Source: Schistocerca nitens (lineage: Eukaryota > Arthropoda > Insecta > Orthoptera > Acrididae). From it: 64,000 nt of DNA. The stretch spans positions 710,355,202 to 710,419,201 of the forward strand of contig NC_064617.1 in NCBI RefSeq assembly GCF_023898315.1, given 5' to 3'. The notes under the pieces are model-generated. The model saw only the letters and a program-made list of their open reading frames with translations, was not told the origin of the DNA and ran no database searches. The position numbers were made by a program, and so were the translations under genes. Below are positions 1 through 9,434 of the stretch, in pieces (position 1 is the stretch's first letter; the number at the start of each line of letters is the position of its first letter).

Positions 1-1748
1 TCCCCAGAAAGCTGAAACAATCAATTATAAAACCATTATACAAAAATGGGGATCGTTATGATGTAAAAAACTACAGGCCTTTATCAATGTTACCTTGTTT
101 TTCAAAAATTATAGAAAGAGTGATGTATGAAAGACACTCTACTTTCCTTAAAAAAAAAAAAAGTGGAATATTGGTCAATGAACAAAATGGCTTTTGAAAG
201 AATAGATCAACTGAAACAGCTATATACAACTTTCTAAAACTTGTCCTAAATTCCATTGGTAATAATGAAGTAAATTGTGGGGTCTTTTTATATTTATCAA
301 AGGCCTTTGACATTATTGATCATAAACTACTGCTCGAAAAACTTAGTTGCTATGGAGTCCATGGTACTGCTTATGCATGGTTTAAGTCATGCTTATCTGG
401 AAACTGACAGAAAGTAGAAATAGTTCATGATGGAAAGTCATATTTTTCTGGTTATAAGGAAGTTAGTTATGGGGTGCCCCAAGGTTCGGTGTTGGGACCC
501 CTGTTGTTCTTGATCTTTATAAATGACTTGCCAAACTATTTAACACAAGCTGATTGTGTACTTTTTGCTGATGATACAAGTCTCTTGATTAAAGCTCAGA
601 ATGAGACTGACCTTAACAGGAAAACTGAAACAACAGCAGTTGAAGCAAGTAAATGGTTCAGTGACAACAGTTTATTTGTGAATGAGAAAAAAACATTATG
701 GATGAATTACAGACATGGGTCAAATAATGTGAAGCCCAATATAACTGTGAAGCTAGGCCAACAGAATATACTACAAATGCCAAATACAAAATTCTTAGGA
801 ATTTGGTTAGATGAGCATCTAAAGTGGGACAAGCATATAGATGTGCTCCATAAAAAATTAAGTAAATGTTGCTATGTATTTAGAATGCTCAAAAATTGCT
901 GCAGTGATCAAACAGTATTGTGTACATATTATGCATTTATGCATAGTCTTTTGCGATATGGTGTCATATTTTGGGGCAATTCAAGTCAGGCAAAACACTC
1001 TTTTATTTTTCAAAAACGAGTGATAGGGATCATAAAAGGAGCTGCACCTAGAGATCCATGTAGGGAATTTTTCAAGGAATATAAAATCATGACTCTTCCA
1101 TCCATTTACATCTATGGAAGTATATGCTTTCTGAAGTCTCACCCCCAATTTTCTTCTTTAAACAGTGAGTTCCATGACTATACAACAAGACAGAGTAATA
1201 ATTTTCACAGAGAAGTGCATAAGAAAGCCCAGTACACAAGAGTGCAATATACCACCCGAAAATTGTCTATAGTGCTCTTCCCTTAAAAATTAAAAGGATT
1301 CAGAAGCTGAGCAGTTTTAAAAGTGAACTCAAAAGAATGTTAATTAGTAATAGTTTTTACAGCGTTAGTGAATACATGAATTCTTCAGAAAGATAGCGTG
1401 CCTTCACCTATCTTATAATTCACTCATATACAAACTTGTGCCGTGGAGTAGACTCTTTTATGTACACACAAAAATTAATTAATTTGTCAATATAGAGTGT
1501 TATAATAATTGTTTATTGTTGTTGTCCATTATACACAGAATATATGTAACTTATTTGGGTCCTATATTGTTACAAATTTATATCATGTAAGCTGTAATTG
1601 TTTTTGCCTATATATTTAATTCAGATTTGTTCACTGATATATTTTACATAATATGTTGTTATTCATATTTTTTCTGTATGTAACACATGACAAATCCCAT
1701 ATCATTGTACATGATAAAATGGGTGCTCAATAAATCAAATCAAATCAA
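1..1748 (+). mobile_element. Non-LTR retrotransposon (LINE), 3' part
   Basis: This is the 3' part of a LINE that enters from outside the window. Reverse-transcriptase blocks are readable in shifting frames from base 1. The tract ending KNYRPLSML lies near 75-100, a degraded palm motif (LSKAFDIIDHKL) near 295-330, then GVPQGSVLGPLLFLIFINDL at 474-530 and the catalytic FADD box (VLFADDTSLL) near 560-590. The longest open frame is 474-1286 and covers palm, thumb and the connecting C-terminal part. In-frame stops and frame changes upstream of 474 show it is dead. The 3' UTR runs to about 1748 and ends in AATAAATC followed by short CAAAT repeats, a simple-repeat tail of the kind LINEs use instead of poly(A). 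The clade looks Jockey/CR1-like but I cannot assign it. Confidence 0.85.
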
Positions 1749-1885
1749 ATTTAATGTAGAAATAATGAAATTAATGCAAATTTAATATTATATTTTTTTA
1801 TACATTGATTTGTCCTACATCAGAATGCACTAGTTGTGTACTATATGATTACCAGGACCAATAAAACTCCACTCCACTCCATCAG
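1749..1885. other. Short AT-rich spacer, possible second LINE tail
   Basis: Short AT-rich tract between the LINE and the virus-like island. It ends in AATAAAACTCCACTCCACTCC (1860-1880), a polyadenylation-like signal followed by an ACTCC repeat. This resembles another LINE 3' end, but no coding remnant supports that. Confidence 0.3.
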
Positions 1886-2286
1886 CTAAAATTATTATTA
1901 TATTACCTTTTCTACCTCTCGGAATTGCTAACATTTGAATGTTAAATGTAGTATTTACTATATCAACAGACTCGTCAGATGTTGGTATATCTCTGATTTT
2001 ATTGCACAAAATTTGATCAGATTTTTAGTAATATTGGATGCTTTATATACAGTAGAAATTGGATAAAACTTACTTGTATTTGCTGTTTTCATATTCAACT
2101 TATGCCCTTTTCTAAAATTAGTTCTCTTTTTAGCTGCTTCTACCACAGATTTAAGAGTTTGCATTATATAATTGTTTTCTCACTGACATTATTGAGTTTA
2201 CTAATATTATCATAAGACAATTTTATAGTCAACAGATCAAGCTTTAAATTTTTCATCAAATTTGGCTTTCATTTCTTTAATCTCAA

Positions 2287-2346
<60 letters not shown>

Positions 2347-2690
2347 TCAGTGTGTTCTGTTTTTCTTGCTCAAGTAGTTTACTGCTCAATGGATAAGTTT
2401 GATCTAGTCTCACTACTTTTTCTTGTCTTACTGGCCATGTTTTTTCAAAAACATAACCGTCAGATCTGTAAAAGTAATTTATATTAGGTATAGGTTTTGG
2501 TGTTTTAGCCTTTTGGAATAATTATTGATGAAATGGTAAATCTTGTAAAATAACTGAATTAATTAACTCTGGTTTCTTTAATTTACTGCAGCCTCTAATA
2601 CCAAGATTTTTAGCTCAAGTTTTGAGTTCAACTAATGTCATACTATTAAGAGTCATTATAGAAATAGATAAATCATGTGATATGATTATA
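1886..2690 (-). pseudogene. Decayed AT-rich gene with SAP/Rho-N-like motif (virus-like), main part
   Basis: Strongly AT-rich coding relic read on the minus strand. Near its N-terminus, at about 2642-2560, is a SAP/Rho-N-like motif (LGIRGCSKLKKPELI) preceded by LVELKT. One TGA stop lies between the two. Farther on, about 2513-2340 stays open, and 2164-1958 is a 68-codon lysine-rich open stretch. The two are separated by the CT repeat at 2292-2340 and several stops. The true start codon lies beyond the Tc1 element at 2691-4112, near 4158. Motifs with this LGIRG-KLKK-ELI pattern are common in proteins of large DNA viruses and also occur in cellular SAP/Rho-N proteins. The function of this protein is unknown; viral origin is an inference from base composition and the neighbouring islands. 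Confidence 0.5.
2292..2340. repeat. (CT)n microsatellite
   Basis: Uninterrupted CT dinucleotide run of about 48 bases followed by a T tract. It lies inside the AT-rich relic and has expanded within what was probably coding sequence. Confidence 0.95.
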
Positions 2691-4112
2691 CACTCCTGGA
2701 AATTGAAATAAGAACACTGTGAATTCATTGTCCCAGGAAGGGGAAACTTTATTGACACATTCCTGGGGTCAGATACATCACATGATCACACTGACAGAAC
2801 CACAGGCACATAGACACAGGCAACAGAGCATGCACAATGTCGGCACTAGTACAGTGTATATCCACCTTTCGCAGCAATGCAGGCTGCTATTCTCCCATGG
2901 AGACGATCGTAGAGATGCTGGATGTAGTCCTGTGGAACGGCTTGCCATGCCATTTCCACCTGGCGCCTCAGTTGGACCAGCGTTCGTGCTGGACGTGCAG
3001 ACCGCGTGAGACGACGCTTCATCCAGTCCCAAACATGCTCAATGGGGGACAGATCCAGAGATCTTGCTGGCCAGGGTAGTTGACTTACACCTTCTAGAGC
3101 ACGTTGGGTGGCACGGGATACATGCGGACGTGCATTGTCCTGTTGGAACAGCAAGTTCCCTTGCCGGTCTAGGAATGGTAGAACGATGGGTTCGATGACG
3201 GTTTGGATGTACCGTGCACTATTCAGTGTCCCCTCGACGATCACCAGTGGTGTACGGCCAGTGTAGGAGATCGCTCCCCACACCATGATGCCGGGTGTTG
3301 GCCCTGTGTGCCTCGGTCGTATGCAGTCCTGATTGTGGCGCTCACCTGCACGGCGCCAAACACGCATACGACCATCATTGGCACCAAGGCAGAAGCGACT
3401 CTCATCGCTGAAGACGACACGTCTCCATTCGTCCCTCCATTCACGCCTGTCGCGACACCACTGGAGGCGGGCTGCACGATGTTGGGGCGTGAGCGGAAGA
3501 CGGCCTAACGGTGTGCGGGACCGTAGCCCAGCTTCATGGAGACGGTTGCGAACGGTCCTCGCCGATACCCCAGGAGCAACAGTGTCCCTAATTTGCTGGG
3601 AAGCGGCGGTGCGGTCCCCTACGGCACTGCGTAGGATCCTACGGTCTTGGCGTGCATCCGTGCATCGCTGCGGTCCGGTCCCAGGTCGACGGGCACGTGC
3701 ACCTTCCGCCGACCACTGGCGACAACATCGGTGTACTGTGGAGACCTCACGCCCCACGTGTTGAGCAATTCGGCGGTACATCCACCCGGCCTCCCGCATG
3801 CCCACTATACGCCCTCGCTCAAAGTCCGTCAACTGCACATACGGTTCACGTCCACGCTGTCGCGGCATGCTACCAGTGTTAAAGACTGCGATGGAAATCC
3901 GTATGCCACGGCAAACTGGCTGACACTGACGGCGGCGGTGCACAAATGCTGCGCAGCTAGCGCCATTCGACGGCCAACACCGCGGTTCCTGGTGTGTCCG
4001 CTGTGCTGTGCGTGTGATCATTGCTTGTACAGCCCTCTCACAGTGTCCGGAGCAAGTATGGTGGGTCTGACACACCGGTGTCAATGTGTTCTTTTTTCCA
4101 TTTCCAGGAGTG
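2691..4112 (-). mobile_element. Tc1-like DNA transposon, copy 1 (1422 bp)
   Basis: Complete Tc1/mariner-superfamily element. It starts CACTCCTGGAAATTG at 2691 and ends in the inverted counterpart CAATTTCC/CATTTCCAGGAGTG at 4112. TA dinucleotides flank both ends (2689-2690 and 4113-4114), the expected target-site duplication. It carries one transposase gene on the minus strand. A second copy of exactly the same length lies at 45248-46669 in the opposite orientation. The element is far richer in GC than the AT-rich DNA it landed in. Confidence 0.95.
2846..3868 (-). CDS. Tc1-like transposase, uninterrupted ORF
   Basis: Encodes a DDE transposase of 340 residues, the usual length for Tc1 family members. 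I chose the ATG at 3868 (MPRQRGREPYVQL) because the homologous helix-turn-helix DNA-binding region begins there; the frame is open 72 codons further upstream. An N-terminal paired-like domain (DFERGRIVGMREAG to VSTVHRCCRQWS) is followed by a second helix-turn-helix (SARTVRNRLHEAGL). The catalytic domain has the first Asp in VVFSDESRF, the second in LFQQDNARPH and the Glu in LSPIEHVWD. Only 32 residues separate the second Asp and the Glu, rather than the 34 of classical Tc1. The conserved SPDL motif reads SLDL here, while copy 2 keeps SPDL. No stops or frameshifts are visible, so it is recent and could still make protein. Confidence 0.93.
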   Translation of the reverse strand: MPRQRGREPYVQLTDFERGRIVGMREAGWMYRRIAQHVGREVSTVHRCCRQWSAEGARARRPGTGPQRCTDARQDRRILRSAVGDRTAASQQIRDTVAPGVSARTVRNRLHEAGLRSRTPLGRLPLTPQHRAARLQWCRDRREWRDEWRRVVFSDESRFCLGANDGRMRVWRRAGERHNQDCIRPRHTGPTPGIMVWGAISYTGRTPLVIVEGTLNSARYIQTVIEPIVLPFLDRQGNLLFQQDNARPHVSRATQRALEGVSQLPWPARSLDLSPIEHVWDWMKRRLTRSARPARTLVQLRRQVEMAWQAVPQDYIQHLYDRLHGRIAACIAAKGGYTLY

Positions 4113-4158
4113 TATTATTTAATTCATCACAAAGTTGGGCAATTATGAATTGCTCCAT
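4113..4158 (-). pseudogene. N-terminal exonless stub of the AT-rich SAP/Rho-N-like gene
   Basis: About 15 codons starting with an ATG at 4158 on the minus strand and running to the Tc1 boundary. If the Tc1 element and one TA copy are removed, this stub is in frame with the SAP/Rho-N-like region at 2690-2560. This strongly suggests the transposon interrupted an existing reading frame. The short length makes the start itself uncertain. Confidence 0.5.
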
Positions 4159-4184
4159 TTTAATCTCTTATTAATTAAGAATTG

Positions 4185-4950
4185 GAGGTGCTGTATTTGT
4201 CACAGTAGACAAGAAAGTCAAATCCACTGAGACATAAACTGAAGCTGCAGGTGAGAGCATATGGACAAGACTCAGTATCAGGGGTTGACATAAAATGGTA
4301 ATGGATCCTTCTATTTCCCCCAGACTCATCTCCTGATGTAACTGGAAACTTTAGAGAAAACCTCAGTTCACTTGTATGTTAAGTTTCCCAATCATACTGT
4401 AATCTTCAGTGAAGGCTTTGACCATCCAACAGTTAATTGGGAAACTTACAGTTTTGTCAGTGGTGAGCATGATAAGACATCCTGTGCATCTTTAATAAAC
4501 GTGTTCTCTGAAAACTACTGAGAACATATAGTTAGGAACCCTACTCATGATGGAAATATATTGGATCTAATGGCAACAAATACATCTGATATCTTTGAGG
4601 ATGTCTACGTTGGAACTGGTATCAATGACCATGATGCGTTTGTGGCAACAATGATTACCAAAGTACGAAGGACAACTAAAACAAGCAGAAAGACATATAT
4701 GTTCAGTAAACTAGATAAAAAATCAGTAGTATCATATCTCAATGAGAAACTTGAAACTTTCAGCACAGGGCAGGAGCATGTAGAGGAACTCCAGCTCAAA
4801 TTTAAACCTAGTTGACCATACACAGATATATATGTACCAAGTAGAACAGTTCATAATGGGAAAGAACCTCCATGATATACAGTCACGGTAAAGAAACTTC
4901 TAAAGAAACAGAAATTACTGCATAAAAGGTGTAAAACAAAGTGAAGGGCT

Positions 4951-4992
<42 letters not shown>

Positions 4993-6768
4993 GCTCAGTG
5001 AAATATGTTTGGCTGTCAAGAGAGCAATACATGATACTTTCAATTACTACCATAGCAGAATGTTCTCATGTGATCTTTTGCAGAACCCAAATAAATTCTA
5101 GTTGTATGTAAAGCCTGTTAATGGCACAAAAATTAGTGTCCAGTCCCTAGTGAATGAGACAGGAACTGAAATTGAGTGTAGCAAACCAAAAGCTGAAATG
5201 CTAAACTCCATTTTCAAATGTTCCTTTACAAAGGAAAACTCATGCCACTAAAAAGTTGAATGAAATAAGTATTAGTGTCAGTGGTGTTGAGAAACAGCAA
5301 AAATCATTAAAACTGAACAAAGCTCCAGTGCCCAATGGAATGCCTTTCTAATTCTATACTGAATTTGTGACCGAGTTAGCCCCTCTTCTAACCATAATGT
5401 ATCACAGATCCCTCAAACAAAAAACCATGCCCGGTTCTTGCAAAAAGGCATAGGTCACATCCGTCTACAAAAGAGGTAGCAGAAGCGATCCACAAAACTA
5501 CCATCCAATATCACTGACATCAATTTGTTGTAGAATCTTAGAAGATATACAGAGCTCAAATATAATGAGCTATATTGAACACAGTGACTTCCTCATTGCC
5601 AACTAGCATGGATTTTGAAAACATCGATCATGTGAAAACCATTTCGCACTTTTCTCACATGATGTACTGAAAGCTTTGGATCATGGCAACCAGGCAGATG
5701 CAATGTTTCCTGATTGCTGTAAAGCATTTGACTCAGTACTGCACCTACACTTATCATCAAAAGTATGATCATCTGGAGTATCAAGTGAAATTCATTTGTG
5801 GATTGAGGACTTTTTGATAGGGAAGACACAGCATGTTATCTCAGATGGAGAGTCATCATCAGATGTAGTAGTAACTTTGAGTGTATCACAGGAAAGTATG
5901 CTGGGACCTTTGCTGTTCATGTTCTATATTAATTACCTTGCAGAGAATATTAATAGTAAAATCAGGCCTTTTTGTAGATGATGCAGTTATGTATAATGAA
6001 GTACTATATGTGAGAAGCTGCATAAATATTTAGTCAAGTCTTCATAAGATTTCAACATGCAGAAATTGGCAACTTGCTCTAAATGTTCAGAAATGTAAAA
6101 TTTTGCATTTCACAAAATGAAAAAATGTAGTATCCTAATACTATAATACCAATGAGTCACTGTTGGAATCGGCCAACTCTTACAAAAATCTGGGTGTAAC
6201 ACTCTGTAGGATTATTAAATGGAATGATCACATATGTTCAGTGGTAGACTTTCATTTCTTGGTACAATACTGTGGTAGTGCAATTAGTCTACAAAGGAGA
6301 TTGCTTACAAATCACTTGTGTGACTGGTTATAGAATATTGCTCAAGTGTGGAACCCTTTCCAGATAGGACTATCAGGGGATGTTCAAAGTGTACAGAGAA
6401 AGGCAGCATGAATGGTCACAGGTTTGTTTAATCCATGGGAGAATGTCAGAGATATACTGAAGGAACTTAGGGGGCAGACTCTTGAAGGCAGACGTACACT
6501 ATCCTGAGAAAGTCTATTAACAAAGTTTCAAGAACTGGCTTCGATGCTAACTCTAGGGATATACTACTACCCCCATGTATTGCTCACATAGTGATTGTGA
6601 GGCTAAGGTTATAATAATTACTGCATGCACAGAGGCGTTCAAACAATCATTCTTCCCATGCTCCATACATGAATGGAGTGGGAAGAAACCCTAATAATGG
6701 TACAATGAGACAAACCCTTAGCCATGCATCTCGCAGTGGTTTGCTCAGTGTAGATGTAGATGTAATAG
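4185..6768 (+). mobile_element. Degraded LINE (endonuclease + reverse transcriptase)
   Basis: Heavily mutated non-LTR retrotransposon. The C-terminal part of an APE-type endonuclease is visible at 4561-4700 (LDLMATNTSDIFEDV, then GINDHDAFVA with the conserved DHD-type His/Asp). Reverse-transcriptase remnants follow: IANQHGF near 5600, CCKAFDSV near 5715, and SVSQESMLGPLLFMFYIN near 5880-5935. The catalytic Asp pair lies near 5975 (DDAVMYNE, frame broken). The 3' end at about 6748-6768 is a short GTAGAT repeat tail. The left edge is placed where composition changes after the AT-rich stub and is approximate. A related 3' end recurs at 48862-49018, and another in reverse at 32806-32900. No complete frame survives. 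Confidence 0.75.
4949..4992. repeat. (GATA)n microsatellite
   Basis: About eleven tandem ATAG/GATA units inside the degraded LINE. Confidence 0.95.
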
Positions 6769-6779
6769 ATGCAGAATAT

Positions 6780-7235
6780 AAAGAAAAGTTATTAAGGGTC
6801 TTTAAAAAAGGCTCAGCCAATTTTCTTTATTTTTATACATTCTTGAGTACATTTCTTACAATTACTTGCATGTTTGTCTCTACATGACAGATTTGGGTAA
6901 ACACTATCTAAATCTTTAATTCCTTGACAGTCAACATGTTGTTTACCTTCAGTATGCTGTTCATCATTTTTCATCAACAGCAATATCTTCAAATGTTATT
7001 CATTTGGAATTCATTGCAAGCGTTTTTTATAATAGTACATAGAAAAAATTTTCCACACACGCAAGGAACTTGTTTACTATTGCATACTCTTATAAGATAT
7101 TCATTTATGTATTGTCTACACATTGTCCTATAACAATCTTTTGTATATTTCTATGATGTAAAATTATCAATTAACTTTCAGTTCTGCAATATTTACACAT
7201 TTTTAGATTGAACCTACTCCATTTATATAGAAAAT
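6780..7235 (-). other. AT-rich island with cysteine-rich coding remnant
   Basis: AT-rich sequence with no intact gene. On the minus strand a short stretch near 7070-7000 reads with closely spaced cysteines (CVCGKFFLC), and another near 6950-6850 contains CRDKHASNCKKCTQEC. The frames are broken and I do not recognise the family. Its composition and position, directly downstream of the MMP relic, suggest the same virus-like origin. Confidence 0.35.
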
Positions 7236-7239
7236 TTTT

Positions 7240-8600
7240 ATTATGAAAAAGTAAAAGTTTCTTATTATTGCAATGTATATCTTAACCTCAGGAACCAATT
7301 CTGATGGTTTATTGCAATCAACACCAGATAAATATAAATCAGCTGTATCAGCTCTAAATACTTTTATGTGTATTCTTTATATTCATAGAAAGCATAATCC
7401 TTGGAAAAATACAAGCCATTAATTTACCTAAACACAGAATTCATTCCAGTAGACACTCCTGGAAATCCTCTAGGTGCAACACCTCAGCTTTCAAATTTAA
7501 AATCACATTCATCTATCACCAAATAGATAAGCTCATAAAAGAATAAAAATGTTCTTCCCATATGTGTGTTGACTACACTATTTAATAAAAAAGTTTTGCA
7601 TAATGCCATACTAGATATTTGCTTAGGATATCCTGGGATACATTATAGTGCATTCAAATTTATCATATATATCATATTGTCAACAAATAAAACAACTTCA
7701 CCACTTGGTTATTGATATATTCCATCTATTTTTTGTAAATCTTGTGGTAAAAATTTTAACCAACTAGTTATTAGCTATCCATATCTGGTTCTGATAAAAA
7801 ATATACAAAATTCCATTCACAGATAATAAGTGAATGAGCTTCTTAATTTGACAAATACCACAAAAGCTTTGAACAGCATTGATACCATCTTGAGATAATT
7901 CTAAATATGAACATTATAGTATGGATACATTACTGCTCCATCAACATATGTGTTTTCTAAACCTACTGCATGGCCAATTTCAAGGACCAATACTTCAAAT
8001 TGATATGTTTTATCTTTTGATGTATGATCAATCTACAAGTACAACAACTCTTCATCATCCGTATTTCCACAGGATCATTAGTCATATCTGCAAAAACGAT
8101 CTGCAACGACTTCACATGTTACCATTTCCATCTAGATCCTTTGGACAATGTTGACCATTTATTTCATAACTATGTACTTGTCTTTTATTTGTAACTAAAA
8201 TATCGGGATCATTGTTATCTTGATGAAACTGAACATCAGTATACTATGTCATGAATGAAATGCAGCCTTTGTTACTTGTAATACCATTTTAGTGTCACCT
8301 TTTTAATGTAATTTTATATTTTTCTTATTGCATTTATACATAATAGTTCTATAGTCAGTTTTTATGTCTTTTACACCTCATTTAGGTTTATTCATAAAAT
8401 TTAAAGCTTTTTTACTTCATTCACAAATAGTTTCAAGATCAAGAGTGTTCTGAAATATTATTAATGCTTCTCTAAATACATCACTCACTTAAGAGTTTTC
8501 CTTTGTTGTTGGAATATTCAAATACCCAAAATCATTTACATATTTTATTGCATTACTTCTGTTGCCTCCAACTAATATTTTTACAGAAAAGCGGTGGTAG
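7240..8600 (-). pseudogene. Intronless matrix metalloproteinase relic with hemopexin region (virus-like)
   Basis: Read on the minus strand in shifting frames, this AT-rich stretch follows the MMP domain order. A prodomain remnant lies near 8560-8440. The cysteine-switch region (NKPK, stop, GVKD) is at about 8390-8365, where the switch Cys codon is now TGA (8378-8380). The catalytic core with zinc-site motif LEIGHAVGLEN and the downstream Met-turn (AVMYPYY) lies at 7985-7905. The linker QDG-INAVQSF is near 7890-7860, and hemopexin-like stretches continue to about 7240. The zinc-site family pattern is HExxHxxGxxH, so the first and third His are replaced here (Leu, Asn). There are no introns and no recognisable host flanks. 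MMPs are secreted matrix-degrading proteases; some insect DNA viruses carry them. It could instead be a decayed host retrocopy, but the base composition argues for the same source as the BRO islands. Confidence 0.7.
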
Positions 8601-8638
8601 AGGCAGCTTCATTTATATAGACTCAAAACATTGTGTTT

Positions 8639-8704
8639 GCAAATGTCTGCTTGTGACTGTGTATGTGCGGATGGATATATATCTGTGTGTGTGTGTGTGT
8701 GTGT

Positions 8705-8772
<68 letters not shown>

Positions 8773-9012
8773 ATTTTTCCCCCTAAGGTAAGTCTTTCCG
8801 CTCCTGGGATTGAAATGACTCCTTACCCTCTCCCTTAAAACCCACATCCTTTCGTCTTTCCCTCTTTCCTGATGAAGCAACCGTTTGTTGCGAAAGCTTG
8901 AATTTTGTGGGTATGTTTGTGTTTGTTTGTGTGTCTATCGACCTGCCAGCACTTTCGTTCAATAAGTCACATCATCTTTGTTTTTAGATATATTTTTCCC
9001 ATGTGGAATATA
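8639..9012 (+). mobile_element. Penelope-like element (PLE) 3'-end fragment, unit P1
   Basis: Matches the 3' untranslated region of the neighbouring Penelope-like copies. It begins in the TGTCTGCTTGTG region and ends with the ATATATTTTTCCCA-TGTGGAA terminus near 9012. It contains expanded (GT)n and (TA)n runs. No coding sequence is present. It meets unit P2 end to end in inverted orientation. Confidence 0.8.
8683..8768. repeat. (GT)n followed by (TA)n microsatellite
   Basis: A GT run (about 8683-8706) passes directly into a long TA run (about 8708-8768). The sister copies have only a short GT-rich stretch here, so the expansion is specific to this unit. Confidence 0.95.
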
Positions 9013-9434
9013 TATTTGTTATATAGGGAAACATTCCACGTGGGAAAAATATATCTAAAAACAAAGATGATGTGACTTACCGAACGAAAGCGCTGGCAGG
9101 TCGATAGACACACACACAAAATTCAAGCTTTTGCAACAAACTGTTGCCTCATCAGGAAAGAGGGGAAGTAGAGGGAAAGATGAAAGGATGTGGGTTTTAA
9201 GGGAGGGGTTAAGGAGTCATTCCAATCCCGGGAGTGGAAAGACTTACCTTAAGGGGAAAAAAGGACAGGTATACACTCGCGCACACACACACAGATATCC
9301 ATCCACACATATACAGACACAAGCAGACATATTTAAAGACAAAGAGTTTGGGCAAAGATGTCAGTACAGGCGGAAGTGAAGACGCAAAGATGATGTTGAA
9401 TGACAGGTGAGGTATGAGTGGCGGCAACTTGAAA

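Noticed and set aside
3203-4174. Plus-strand proteins opposite the Tc1 transposase
   Set aside because: These Arg/Pro-rich frames are antisense shadows of the GC-rich transposase gene; the mirror set occurs in the second copy.
8503-8838. A protein with a long Tyr-Ile repeat
   Set aside because: The repeat is only the (TA)n microsatellite translated; no domain lies on either side.
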